NCBI RefSeq assembly: GCF_019649055.1
Contig: NW_026570282.1
Span: 62,001-126,000 of the forward strand
Source of the DNA: Paramacrobiotus metropolitanus
Taxonomy: Eukaryota > Tardigrada > Eutardigrada > Parachela > Macrobiotidae
Direction of reading: 5' to 3'
DNA: 64,000 nucleotides
A program made the translations under genes and the position numbers. How positions within the stretch are numbered: the stretch's first letter is position 1; each line of letters opens with the position of its first letter. Shown here piece after piece: positions 12,237-23,947 of the stretch. The notes under the pieces are model-generated. The model ran no database searches. It had not been told where the DNA came from and saw only the letters and a program-made list of their open reading frames with translations.

Positions 12237-13543
12237 TTTGAAAGGTCCAGGAATTCTGTTCACCTTAACATGGTGACACACAACGTACATAAAACCATCA
12301 AACAATTGGTAGCAGCTACGTTACAAAACCAGTCGCATTCTCGCAAAGGAAAAAACGAAACAAGCAAGGTTAATGCGATGGAACATTTTAAAAATCAAGA
12401 AAAACTCGTACGTAGAACTGCCATATTCGTAACTGCGACTCAGCGACTGACGACAACATTTGTTTTTGTTTGCAATCCATCAGAATGATCAGATTGCTCG
12501 GTAAATGCGTGACTCCAAACCCCAAATCGGTCGGTTCATTGCGGGACTGGCCTGATCGCAAACCATTAAAGAGCCGAATGTCCAGGAGTTCAGCGTGTGT
12601 GTACTTACATAGTTATGACTGATGCGAGATATGACGTATATTGTAAAGCACAGTAGCACTTTCTAATAAAAAAAAGTGAATTGAAAAGTTGCTTTATCCG
12701 TCCCTCGAAAAATTTTCCAAATTTTCTGTTTCTTGGTTGCGGGCTTGAAATGCCAGAACAGGCAACTTGCTTTTGTTTTTGCTTGTCGTTTTAAAAAAAT
12801 CTATCCCCGCAGCAGGTGTGATGTGCGCACACCGCACGGTAGTCAGCAGAAAAAATACCGCGCGCGGTACGTCAATCTACTTCTTAAAATAATACTGTAC
12901 AGTAAATTTACAAAAGCAAAGCAACTAATTAAGTTAAAAATAGGAGGTTTGTTATAAAATCAGTTGATGTAAGTTATCAGCTATAAGCAAATATTAGTGC
13001 AGTGTTACTGCCAGATTGTTTGCATAGATTTAGATTAACCGGGAGCAGATAAGTAAGACAAATTAGAACGAAATATTGCTGTATCACAACACCCATTTTG
13101 ACATCTTACAACATGTAGGCAAGATTATAACTAACCGTAAGAACAAACTCTAATGACAAGCGATCCAATGACATACTTTCGCTTTAGTTATCTAATCATT
13201 TAGGGACAGCGAGTAAAGTAGTAGCGAGCCTAGTTAATTAATCTTATCAAAGATTTCGTAATTATTGTCAGTAAATCAGCGACAAACATGCATCGCCTTC
13301 GTAGGCACCATTTCTCTATATCAGCGCTTAAAAAGGTTCAATTTATGTTTTATTTATGTTACTTGCCGCTTTATTTAGTGGTGACCGCATACATAATTAT
13401 TGCATTTGTTCAGATCTAGCAGCTGGTTATAAGCCATCAGGACATCTTTTCGCTGTAGTCATGAATAATTTTTAACTCTCTCTTATTGTTTCTGTGTATC
13501 AAGGTTTTCTTGCGTTTTGTTATTAAGATTTTTCATTGGCAAA
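12237..13543. other. Intergenic region between divergent ANKIB1 and lectin receptor
   Basis: About 1.3 kb between two divergent start codons. It should hold the 5' UTRs and promoters of both genes. It is AT-rich and I see no exon chain or repeat that I can support. Confidence 0.6.
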
Positions 13544-16500
13544 ATGACCAGATTTAGTGAAGCCACTGTGTACTGCGTAATACTGCCGGCTTTGCTCTTA
13601 GCGCAGTGTTGTAAGTGTTTTACATTTATAATTGGGCTACTATTTCAGTTTTTATTATTAGTGCACTGTATCGTAACGACCAGTAAATTGGAATTGACAT
13701 AAATTTATTTTGTATTCTATAAATGATAGCGGTTATAGCATCTACCTGCAGAGTTGTGCCGCATAAGTTTTACAGTTGTTATCAAATTGAAATACGTAAT
13801 ACCGACATTTGTGGGACATAACTCTGTACCTATATTCCGCATATTCCGCCTGGACACAGTCGATCGGCACCACCCTCGGTGCACTCGTTGATATCTGCAT
13901 ATGTATAAAATGCCTGTGCTAATATTAATGCTGTGCTTAACAGCGATACAAAAACATTACTTACCGTAGCAATTTACTATCTGTATTGTTGATCTAGGTC
14001 TCATCCAAGGACAAAATTTTACCGGTAGGAAAATCCAGCATTGCCAATTGGTGCATGAAAATCAACTTTTAAGTTTAGGCAAATGCTTCGTACGCGCATT
14101 TAATTTTTTATAACAACTGCTACGGGCATTTGTTCTGATTATTGCTCGGCGGAGGTGCACTGCAGTCAGCAGTGGAACTGTAAAATTATTACATACTGTG
14201 AAATTTTTGCATTTGCCAATTCCACCTTTGCGCTACTCGTAGTTAACAAGAAGTATGTGACGCGAAACAAAGCAGGAGCATTCTCACCGCATTTGCAAGT
14301 TAGGGCGTATTGCGGACGTAGAGGAAGAAAAAGTAAGATGCGAATTGTGTTTTTGCAGAGCTGTGTAAGTCGCGTGTTCCCCTATCCAATACCGGTGGCA
14401 CCTGGAATTTCCTGGAGGATATCGGAGAATGCATTTTTATTGCCAGTGCCTCCAGTACATGGGAAAACGCCGAACTGGAATGTCTGCGGCGTGGAGCCCA
14501 TTTGGCCGTGCTTAATCCCAGCAATACTCCTGCTCTCAATGCCTTGATCAACTCGGTCGCACCCGGTTCATCGGTTCCCTACTACATCGGTCTACGTGTA
14601 TCTGACCTTAACTTGGGCGAGTACACTTGGGTGGATTTTTCCCCATTAACCTATTCCAACTGGGCGCCGAATCAGCCGTCCAGCATAAGCGATCACAATA
14701 CCGATTACTGCGTCACGATGGACTCTACGAGCGGTAAATGGTCCGACCGGATCTGTTCCTCGAATACCCGCTATTTCTGCCAACGCAAGCCGTATGATGA
14801 TCACGGTGTCCCGTCAATACCGACACGTGATCCCCTGGGGAGACATGGCGGCTGCAAAGAAGGATGGGTTTCATTTGGTGAGTTTACAAAAATTAATCAA
14901 GCTTAAATGAAAACGTACACTTATGTGCTGGTGCTACGTAATAAATTTAGGACCGCAATGCTATTACATTTCCTCAACGGATCAGGCTACCACCTGGGCG
15001 GAAGCACTGGAAAGTTGCCGCGATGGAGCGACTACAATGAAAAACGCCAGTCTGGCATCCGTTCTAGCATCGGTCGAGAATGATTTTCTCATTACTCAAC
15101 TGAAAGGTCGCGCAACAGATCCGACCCACATGAATTACAATGGCGTGTGGCTGGGGCTGCATGAAACAGGGCGAGATATTTTCGAATGGTCCGACCACAG
15201 CCGTTACGTGTACAATAACTGGCATTATAATTATCCACGCTATAATTTTCAGGTAAATTAAATTCTGCAATCCAGTTGGTTCGCTTATAATGGTTAAATT
15301 TTGGTTGACAGCTGGAATGCATTTCTATGATGACAGAAAGCAATAAAGTTGGCCGGTGGACAGATTTGGAGTGTACAAAACGACTTCCTTATGTTTGTAA
15401 AGCTCCCAAAGGTCAGTGACTATTGACTAATCGTATACAAATTACATGCATGCGCTGTGTAAAAAAATATTTTAAATTTAAAGCAGCAAAAGAAACAAAC
15501 AAATAATAATAAACAGACACAACGTAAACGTGGAAAGATTATCCCGCGGTACGTAAATCGACACAGCATTGATGTTTTCCATGAACTTTGCAGACTTTGA
15601 TTTGCCCGAGCACCAGACACCTCCCACCATTTGCGGCAGTACTTACGAACAATACGATGATGTGTGTTTCAAAGTGATTGCGTTGCCTAACGAAGCACAG
15701 CGTACCTGGTCCCATGCTCAGCAACTGTGTAGTCTTCAGCCCGGCGAAAACGTTCCCGCTGGTGGCGGTGGTTTGGCGACCATTGCCGACGTCTACGAAA
15801 ACGCTTTTGTTCGCATCTTAGTCGACAAGGCTGCTGCTCAGGCAGCCAATCCAGGATTAGATCTATCGTTTCTCAAGACGAAAGCCTGGTTGGGAATGCG
15901 CGAAGAATACGGTAACTACCGATGGCAGAATAATTGTCCGGTACGCTTTACCAATATGGATTCCTTGGTGGGTAACGCGCAAGAAAACCTGTGCGTTGAC
16001 ATGAACCTAGACGGTAAATGGCATCCTCACAACTGTTCGCTATCCGAAGTACGATTTGCCGTTTGCGAACGCCGACTCGGTAAGGCGATTGTTCTTTTTA
16101 TATCTAAGGTTTTCCGATAATAATTTTTAATCTGGCTGGAAAACTTTCCGCAGTTCCTTGCCCGAGCATTCCGACCGAACGTCCAGAAATTTGTCCAGAA
16201 AACTTTCCACAGGCTTGCGCGCATCACTGCTACACGTCGCGCAGCATTATCCAACACCTAAACCAAAGCGAGCTGGCGACCTTTGACGAAGCACGCAGCA
16301 AATGTATTGCATTAGGCGGCGATCTGGCCACTATCAGAACCAAAGAAGACCAGGATTGCGTTCATCCGTTTGTCCAGTACGCGGAGATGGGCATGTGGAT
16401 GGGATTACGCAACAAAGCCGGTGGCGCTGGAGCCAGTGGTATTTGGCAATGGATTGATCAGTACGAAAACGCCGAACCGACAACCTATGTTAACTGGATG

Positions 16501-19500
16501 ACTGGCAAGAATTTCGCTGCTCCACAAATTGTATATAAATGTTTACTTTGAATAAATATCTTGTAGGTGAACCCAATATGTTTGGCGCGTCTTGCGGAGA
16601 GATGTATCCGAATGGGTTTTGGAACGATGCAGGTTGTTACGAACGCCGAGGGTATATTTGTCAGGCCGCCAGAAATCGCACGGCGCCAGTAACACAACCA
16701 ACTCGACCACCAGGACGTACGTGCGCTCGTACATAAAACAATATATTCAGAGAAAAAATATCCAAAAAAATTTCAACTGAATTAGTAGCTATTATTGACC
16801 TATTACTGAACTGATATTCTGTAAAAATTTTTGGTGTAAGTAAACACGTATTTTTGGTGTAAGTTTACATGGTAAGGTTCATTTAACGATATTAATTGCA
16901 GCGCCTTGTGGAGAACAGCCTACTGACGGATCGGGCACCTGGTATTATTTGGAAAGCGTACGCGAGTGCATTTTCGTTGCCACGAGGATCGAGACCTTCG
17001 AAAATGCAGAATTGGCCTGCAGGCAACGACGATCTGGTCTGGTAGTGGTGAACAATGAAATTCAACCACTGATAACCGAAATCCTCAAGAACACTTCCGG
17101 TATGCTCCCGGGAACCCCTCAGTTTTTTATTGGCCTACGCATAACCAATGTTGACTTGGGCGAGTACACGTGGTTGGATGGTCGACCGATTGTTGGTGGT
17201 TTTACTAACTGGGCTCCCAATCAGCCAGCATCTGAGCAAAACCAAAAGAACTGCGTGATAATGTCTGGAATGGATGGCAAGTGGGCCAGTGAACGATGTG
17301 GAACCTACACAAAATATATATGCCAAAGGCCGGCACACGGTGACCGACCACCGCCGGTGCGACCGACCAGACCAAGTGACGGTTCACACGCAGGTTGTGC
17401 TAGCGGCTGGGTCCCTTTCGGTAAGTACCGGCATCAAATTCGATCACAAATTTGCACAATACTCTCGCAAACATGAATATCAGAATTACATTATTGGCTT
17501 TTTATTTCGAAAGGTCCCAACTGCTATTTTCTGTCTGTTGACCGGCAGACGTATACCTGGGCAGAAGCACTGTCCACCTGCACATTCGGAGAATTCGGGC
17601 ATCAAATGCGGAACTCCAGCTTAGTATCCATTTTGAGTGGTATAGAGAATGACTTCATCGTGACTTTGTTGAAAAATCGAAAATATAATGTCTGGATTGG
17701 ACTCCATGAGGTTGAGCCCAATGTATTCGAATGGTCGGACCATCATACTTATCGCTATAACAATTGGCATTATCAATATCCTCGTGACACCGCAGGCTGG
17801 GGGGTAAATGTTATCTTGCACTTGCAATAAGCGATACAGTAGAAATATGCATGTTTACTAAACCCTTGGCAATGATTCACAGCTGGAATGCATCAACATG
17901 CTTGTGGATCCGAGAACAGTTGGGCGCTGGACAGATCTGAGCTGCCAAGCACGAGGAGGATATATCTGCAAAGCCCCTAAAGGTCAAATAATTACAGCGA
18001 ATCGAAGCCGGATTTTTCTTTTTATATACCTTTACATATACATAACTACTCATATTATAATATGAATTAAATGATAAAAGCACAATAGTTAAGCTGTGAA
18101 AAGTTCAATATATTCTTCTATATCTTTATGTGCAGATTTTGCCATGAAGCCTTATGAACCGCCACCAACAAACTGCAGCGCGGGTTATCAACCTTACGGA
18201 GATGCATGCTTCCAGGTGGTTCATCTGGAACGGGATGGAGAGCATACATGGTCGCATGCGGAACAGCAATGCAGACCGTCCGCGATGGAAAACTGGCCGG
18301 GAGGTGGTGGATTGGCTACTATTTCGGACGTGTACGAAAATGCATTTGTCCGTGTCCTGGTGGACGAGGCAATAAGATTCGGTCGGCCAGGGCAGGATTT
18401 TCGTTCACCAAAAGCTTGGCTGGGTATGCGGGAAGAATACGGGCATTATTCTTGGTACAACCAGTGCCCGGCACATTTTACCAACCTCGATAGCTTAATC
18501 GGAGATGAGAATTCTACCCTGTGTGTGGATATGGACTTGGAGGGAGGATGGCACGCCCACGGATGCTCTGACCGTGACGTCAGGATGGCAGTCTGTGAAC
18601 GTCGGTTTGGTAAGTCAGTGAATACTACGAGTATAAAAAAGTACGACGTACGCGGTACACACTGTAATTTTCCATTTTCAAAAGCCATGGATACTAATGC
18701 CATTATTATTAATTTCGATATCCTTTCCAAGGGTATAACAACAGTAAGTCACTTGATCACTGCAACTTGTGAGCTTTAAAAAAATTTAGTGTACTCTGTA
18801 ATCAGATAAAATCTTTAGAATAAACAATCAGAAAGGTATTTGTACCACGTTTGTATATTACCGGTATTAGTGATGCACCTCTATCTGTATAGTGCCTTGC
18901 CCGAAAATTAACAGTACCACATCGGAGACGGTTGTCTGTCCAAAAGAATTTCCGCTTGCCTGCGGAAATCACTGTTATTTCGTACGTACCATCCAACAGC
19001 ACAACAACCAGACCGACCAGACCGTGCTTGTCACCTTTAACGAGGCCCGTGCGACCTGTCTTGCTATGGGTGGCGATCTCGTATCCATCCGGTCGGAAGA
19101 GCAGCAGAAATGTGTGCGGCCATTCGCACAATACTCGATAGAAGGTTTGTGGATAGGTTTGCGCAATCTTGACTTGAACAGTAGCCCATCGGATACGAGC
19201 AAATGGGTGTGGACTGACCGCGATAACAACACTGAACCAGCCCTCTATGCCAATTGGTACCTTGGTAAGTACTGAGACTGAGCACGCGCAGACTAATTTT
19301 CATCGTTAATTGTTTAACAAATCTTACTGTGGTTAAAAGTTTAACGATATACTCTGTACAATACATATGGATGTGCATATGTATGCTCAAACAAATGAAC
19401 AATATTTGAAAATTTAGGAGAACCAACATCTGGTGGGTCGGAACGCTGCGCGGAAATGTACCCAGACAATGGATATTGGAACAATTTGAGATGCGACGCC

Positions 19501-20139
19501 GATGTCAAGCGGGGATATATTTGCCAAGCTGACAGAAGCCGGGTAGTTATGGTCACCGGGAGCACGATTCCTCCCACAAGTAAGCAGCATCTTTATTCGT
19601 TTGTGTCGCATCCCTAACTAACGGTGCAAAGAAAGTTTAAAAGCGAAATTCGCTTCATATATTAGTGTCATGCATAAAAAATGCCCACAGCTTCTCGGCC
19701 ATAAACGTATTGCTATGTTGCATTAGCTGTGTCGGAGTCCGTTGGTGGTAGCAGCAGCGCTGTCACTGGGCCTTCAACATCTCAGACCACAAAAGGCAAT
19801 AGCATCGCAACGGGCACCATTCATCCATCTCTTCCCACAGCAGCAGGCACCGGCACAACACGAGATTTCGGTGGAGTAGTTTCCTCGACAGCTTCGCCAG
19901 AGGAGACCGGATTGGCCGGAGGATCCATTGCCGGAATTGTCATCGGTGTCCTATTAGGCGTAGCACTGCTGTGTGCCGTTGCTTTTGTAGTTTTAACAGG
20001 AAGAACCGGATTAGTAATAGCCACCGCCAAGAGTACCGGATCTCGCGTTACTAGTCGATGGAGAAAAGGATCTGATGCTGACCGCATACCAGTGGTGGAT
20101 ATGCATCACCGTTTTGATGCCAGCGATTCTTATACTTGA
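13544..20139 (+). CDS. Eight-C-type-lectin-domain type I membrane receptor
   Basis: Predicted cell-surface receptor with eight C-type lectin-like domains (CTLDs), organised like the mannose receptor family but lacking ricin-type and fibronectin II modules. Fifteen exons: 13544-13610, 13998-14024, 14359-14877, 14951-15252, 15312-15411, 15594-16079, 16154-16504, 16567-16716, 16902-17420, 17514-17803, 17883-17982, 18136-18609, 18893-19264, 19418-19579 and 19727-20139. They give 1443 residues with every phase consistent. A signal peptide (VILPALLLAQC) leads. Eight CTLDs follow, then a Ser/Thr-rich stalk, a transmembrane helix at about residues 1374-1396 (IAGIVIGVLLGVALLCAVAF) and a tail of about 47 residues. 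CTLDs 5-8 repeat 1-4 in order. CTLD4 has EPN plus WND, the calcium-dependent mannose-type signature. CTLD8 has EPT and WNN, and CTLDs 1 and 5 have QPS or QPA. The intron after exon 7 begins with GC. A polyadenylation signal is at 20198-20203. The ligand is unknown. Confidence 0.88.
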
Positions 20140-23113
20140 GCGCTTTCTGTTCAAACCTCGTCACTTGTGGTATTTAGAATTGTTGCATATTTTAATTAAT
20201 AAATAATTTTGAAAACATACTGGGGATATAGTTTTAGATTAGTGTTTGTCTATTTTTACATTTCCCGTTGCATCCTCGTCTCTGCTTTTAGAAAATTTGA
20301 AGTTAAATAGAATTAGCAAAGCTAATTCCGGTTAACGCAGTGGAAGCGATTGCAAGGCTGGACGACTTGGTTGACCAGTGTCCAGCCAAGAAAACCCATT
20401 AGGGTGTGTCTTGGGATGCATATTTCGATGCTGTATTAAAAGCAATGCAGTTTCGGTTGTGGATGTTTCATGTGTAGTGATTGTGCATTTCTTTTAGTGC
20501 ATTTCAGTTCCTGTTGTGTTGGAGTAAAGGTTGTTTTCGTGTAACAAGTCGTTCTTCCCTCCCGCCCACCCCCTTTGGAGAGGAGACGGGGGGTTGCTGG
20601 ACGGCGGGGCCGGTTGCGCCGGTGACCCGTGTTCCGGTGCTAGTGTCTTCACCCAATGCCAAAATAAAATTGAATCGTTACGCGCTGCTGTTGTTGTTAC
20701 CGTAGACTGCGTTAAGTGGGCACTACGAAGGATAGCTAATCGGCTATACAAAGCTTTGAGATACAGCAGCAGAGATATCTCGTAGATATCTCGTACTATG
20801 CTTTTGCATTAGGTTGGGATGAGAGATCCAGGTAACGCTCTCAAATTAACTAATATTATAAGTCTAGAGATATGATTATTAAATATAGATATATAAGCAT
20901 ACTTACTACTGTAGATCTAGAGTAAGTAAGACACTAAAGACAACAAGTATGTGCAACAGTGCAAGTACTTCTATAACAAAATCGTTTACAAAATACTGCA
21001 AACTTGCCGCATTATATTGATTCTTTGTGATTTTACGCATGTAAATTTAATACAAGAATATTGAAGTTTTTAAAGAAGGATGCTTTGCAACTGGTGAATT
21101 TTTATATGCGTTCTCAGCACCATGGTCAACAAGAAAAGCGATTGATAACCAATTACGCACAAGCGCTAGCAGTAGTGGTACAAGTACTGTAATAGTTTTA
21201 TGGATGCGCATTTAATACTGTAGTTTTGCACGTACGGTGTAATTTTATCATTATTTATCATCATTATGTGTCGTTACATATTGATATATAGATACAGCTG
21301 CATTGTAGCTGATTGTACCAAACCGAAATTTTAATATTATGTGTAATGACTATACAGATTCCAGACTTACAGTATCAATGAGCAACTACCTTATCGTGGC
21401 GGAAAGTTTAACGATTTTCATTCAACCGCCGCGAGTTGTTGCAACAGAAACACATGTTCTTACACTGCTCACGTGGTGTAACACAATCACTAATTTTTAA
21501 CACCAACCAATCAGCTGAATGGTCCTTCAACGTTTAACAGTCTGCAATCGATAAAGAAAGGGTTGGGTTCGGCAATGATTTGATTCGTGAGAGAAATTGT
21601 ATTGATGTGAAAGACTGAAGAGCCTACCGGGTGCAACCCGCTGTTTCATGGTCAAACTATAAGCTTTGTTGCCGATTCAGCGGCACATCGGGCTGATATC
21701 CGCTTGCAGCTCACGTGCTCCTTTAAAATCGCGAAAGGGAAAGCCCTATTGACAGCAAATAAGTTTAATCGTTACCCATTATTTAATGGTACTTTATCGT
21801 TTTGTTCGCTCACAATCGTTGCCGGCGAAGTCGCAAGGTACCCACGCCTTGCTGACTATGCACGATACTTAAATGTCATCAGCACAATGTCATTGCTTTA
21901 CAAAGGAAATGAGTGTAAAAATTAATTTGTTGCGTTCAAATGCTTGCAAAGTAAATTAAAGGTGCATCAATGCCTACTTCCTACGCATTAAACTTACAAG
22001 CTTGATCTGCAGTCATACAAAAATAAATATGAAATGCGCGTACGCGTACTGCTTCTCTTTTTTGGCCGTTAAATTGTAATTTAATTTAACAGGAATGATC
22101 ACCTATGCAGTGTATTGGTATGTTTGTAAATTCTCGTAACAGCGTCAGTTTTACATTTATTGACAAGTGAGTGGCATTTGAGCCTGATGTAGTAAGTGAA
22201 AAACAAATGAGAGCTCAAACTTTAACAAAATAATTTCGCAAAAAAATTGAACGAAATTTGATTAATACAAAGGGCATGGTACGTCTTACAAAAAATGTTA
22301 TTTGGCAAATAAACATTTCATAAATTACAGTATCTGGCTAATCTAATCCAGCTGACGATTGTAATCATTGCATCATGTAAGTACGAGCAGTATGTATATA
22401 AATGCAGCATCGCCGGTCGGATTCTACCCAAACAATGCACAATATAAATCTTAATCGGAAAGCTTATGTACGGCAAGGGAGCAAAACTCCACTACAGAGC
22501 TTTAATAAAAAACAGTGACCAGATGGCACTGTGTTCAAAATACCTATGCGTTTCCGTGTCGATGGAAAACACGTTCTTATTTTTTCAGTTCCACGTTCAG
22601 GGATATCCCTGAAGTGCAAGACCATGCACCTAACAAGAAAATATTATAAGTTCACATTTTCCAGAGTGCTTAGCCTAATACTGCCAAATCCTTAATGGAA
22701 CCGGCTGGGGCAACATAAAAGTCCCGGGACCATTCTGTTTATTTGTTCTACTCGGCCGTAGCACCCGTGTAGGCTGCTGTGGGCCTGTGTGAGAGCCGGC
22801 GTTCTCTTCGTTTCTCGCTCGTCCTCTCTTTTTCTCTCTCCCTCTCGCTCATTCTCTAGAGACGGGAGAATATCGATTTTTTCCATGCCACCGCGTGCGG
22901 AGCATGTCGGCTACATGTATATAACAAGGAGCCTGCTACTTGCTGGATTGTCTTGTGGATCATTCATATGTAAGCCACGCTCATCGGCAGCGGCTCCACA
23001 GTTGTCAACGCAGGGCAGTGCACTAGCAGCTTCGCGGAAGCTTTTACCATAAATCAGTGCCGTTTTGGATAATATTTTCGTCGTGTCCGCATTACGACCT
23101 AACTGACTCTTCC
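20140..23113. other. Intergenic region upstream of the PH-domain gene
   Basis: Nearly 3 kb. It holds the 3' UTR of the lectin receptor, a dispersed repeat copy (about 20305-20600) and a CT-rich tract at 22812-22858 that probably belongs to the promoter or 5' UTR of the PH gene. No exon chain is recognised. Confidence 0.5.
20305..20600 (+). repeat. Dispersed repeat, copy A
   Basis: Begins with a near-palindromic block (aattagcaaagctaattccg at 20311-20330) that recurs at 47097-47116 with two changes. Further blocks are shared in the same order: the flanking gaa..taaata, cagtgtccag, gtgtctt.ggat, and a C-rich ccctccc stretch near the far end. The identity is patchy, suggesting an old element. 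No coding frame. Confidence 0.5.
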
Positions 23114-23947
23114 ATGGTGCAAAAAGCCGTTAACAGTCCGGCACTTTCCCGGAAGTCCACCAACAGGGATTCACCCCGACAGCAGCGCGCAGGCCAGCCA
23201 GCACCGGCGCCTCGGCAAATGTCAATTGTCTCCGATCTTGATTCGGTTAAGTCGTATCCAATCTCCATTGAAGCCCCATCGGATGTGACATGCGAGAGCG
23301 GCTATGAGACAACTACCGATGTGGTCTGTAAGGGACCGCTCCTCTACTATAAACCCCGCTGGTTCGGTGAGAGCTGGAAACGCTACGATGCCGTGCTGAC
23401 CAATGACGGTGTGTTTCGATGGTATAAAAAAGGGGGCAGTGAGCCCGCCGAGCTGGAAGGCACCCTGGTGCTGCAATCCATTCCCAATGGATTGATTACC
23501 TTTGGAAAAAATACGGAGAATATACCCAAGGAACAGCAAGTGCGGTTTCCTAAAGAATTCAATTTTCAACCAGCCATCGCCATCGGCGAGCCGTACACAT
23601 CTGGGGAAATTTTCTGGTTTCTCTGCCCGTCAACCGATATGATTCGCCTATGGGAACAAGGATTCAGGGATTTAGTGGCAGCGGAGAAATTCAGCTCCGG
23701 CAGCGGCGTGTATTCAGCCTGGAAGAAATACAGTCCCGAACGACCAACCCAGTCCACGCAGGAGCATGAACCGCATAAAGAAGCGGGCTGGAATGATGTA
23801 TGTATAGTGTGTCTTATATGCAATGCAAATATTTACTGCCTGCATTATGCTAAAGGTATACTGCGGGTGTTTAAGGATGTTTCTATTGATCTTTCTTCGT
23901 TTCTCCTACAGGCAGCCATCATTCTGGCATTGGACTTTTCAATGTAG
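23114..23947 (+). CDS. PH-domain protein of unknown family
   Basis: Encodes a pleckstrin-homology domain after a short, basic, proline-containing leader (residues 1-71). The domain spans about residues 72-199: it opens GPLLYYKPRW, has the strand pattern RYDAVLTNDGVFRWYKKGG, and ends with the C-terminal helix holding the usual tryptophan (MIRLWEQGFRDLVAAEKF). Such domains bind phosphoinositides or partner proteins at membranes; the ligand is not predictable here. The likely exon 1 is 23114-23797, followed by an intron to 23911 with a good pyrimidine tract and CAG, and exon 2 from 23912 to a TAG at 23945-23947. The 114-base intron has no in-frame stop, so a retained form would also be translated. 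Other donor choices change the last dozen residues. An upstream in-frame ATG at 23057 is possible, but the codon at 23114 sits closer to the conserved part. I do not recognise an orthologue. Confidence 0.65.
   Translation: MVQKAVNSPALSRKSTNRDSPRQQRAGQPAPAPRQMSIVSDLDSVKSYPISIEAPSDVTCESGYETTTDVVCKGPLLYYKPRWFGESWKRYDAVLTNDGVFRWYKKGGSEPAELEGTLVLQSIPNGLITFGKNTENIPKEQQVRFPKEFNFQPAIAIGEPYTSGEIFWFLCPSTDMIRLWEQGFRDLVAAEKFSSGSGVYSAWKKYSPERPTQSTQEHEPHKEAGWNDVCIVCLICNANIYCLHYAKGILRVFKDVSIDLSSFLLQAAIILALDFSM

Noticed and set aside
15064-15343. Long minus-strand frames across the lectin exons
   Set aside because: They are shadows of the plus-strand CTLD coding sequence, where motifs, splice sites and phases all agree.
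16505-16536. GT donor at ATT/GTATATAA for lectin exon 7
   Set aside because: It would be phase 0 and breaks the CTLD4 frame. The GC donor at 16505 restores the EPN motif and matches the CTLD8 paralogue.
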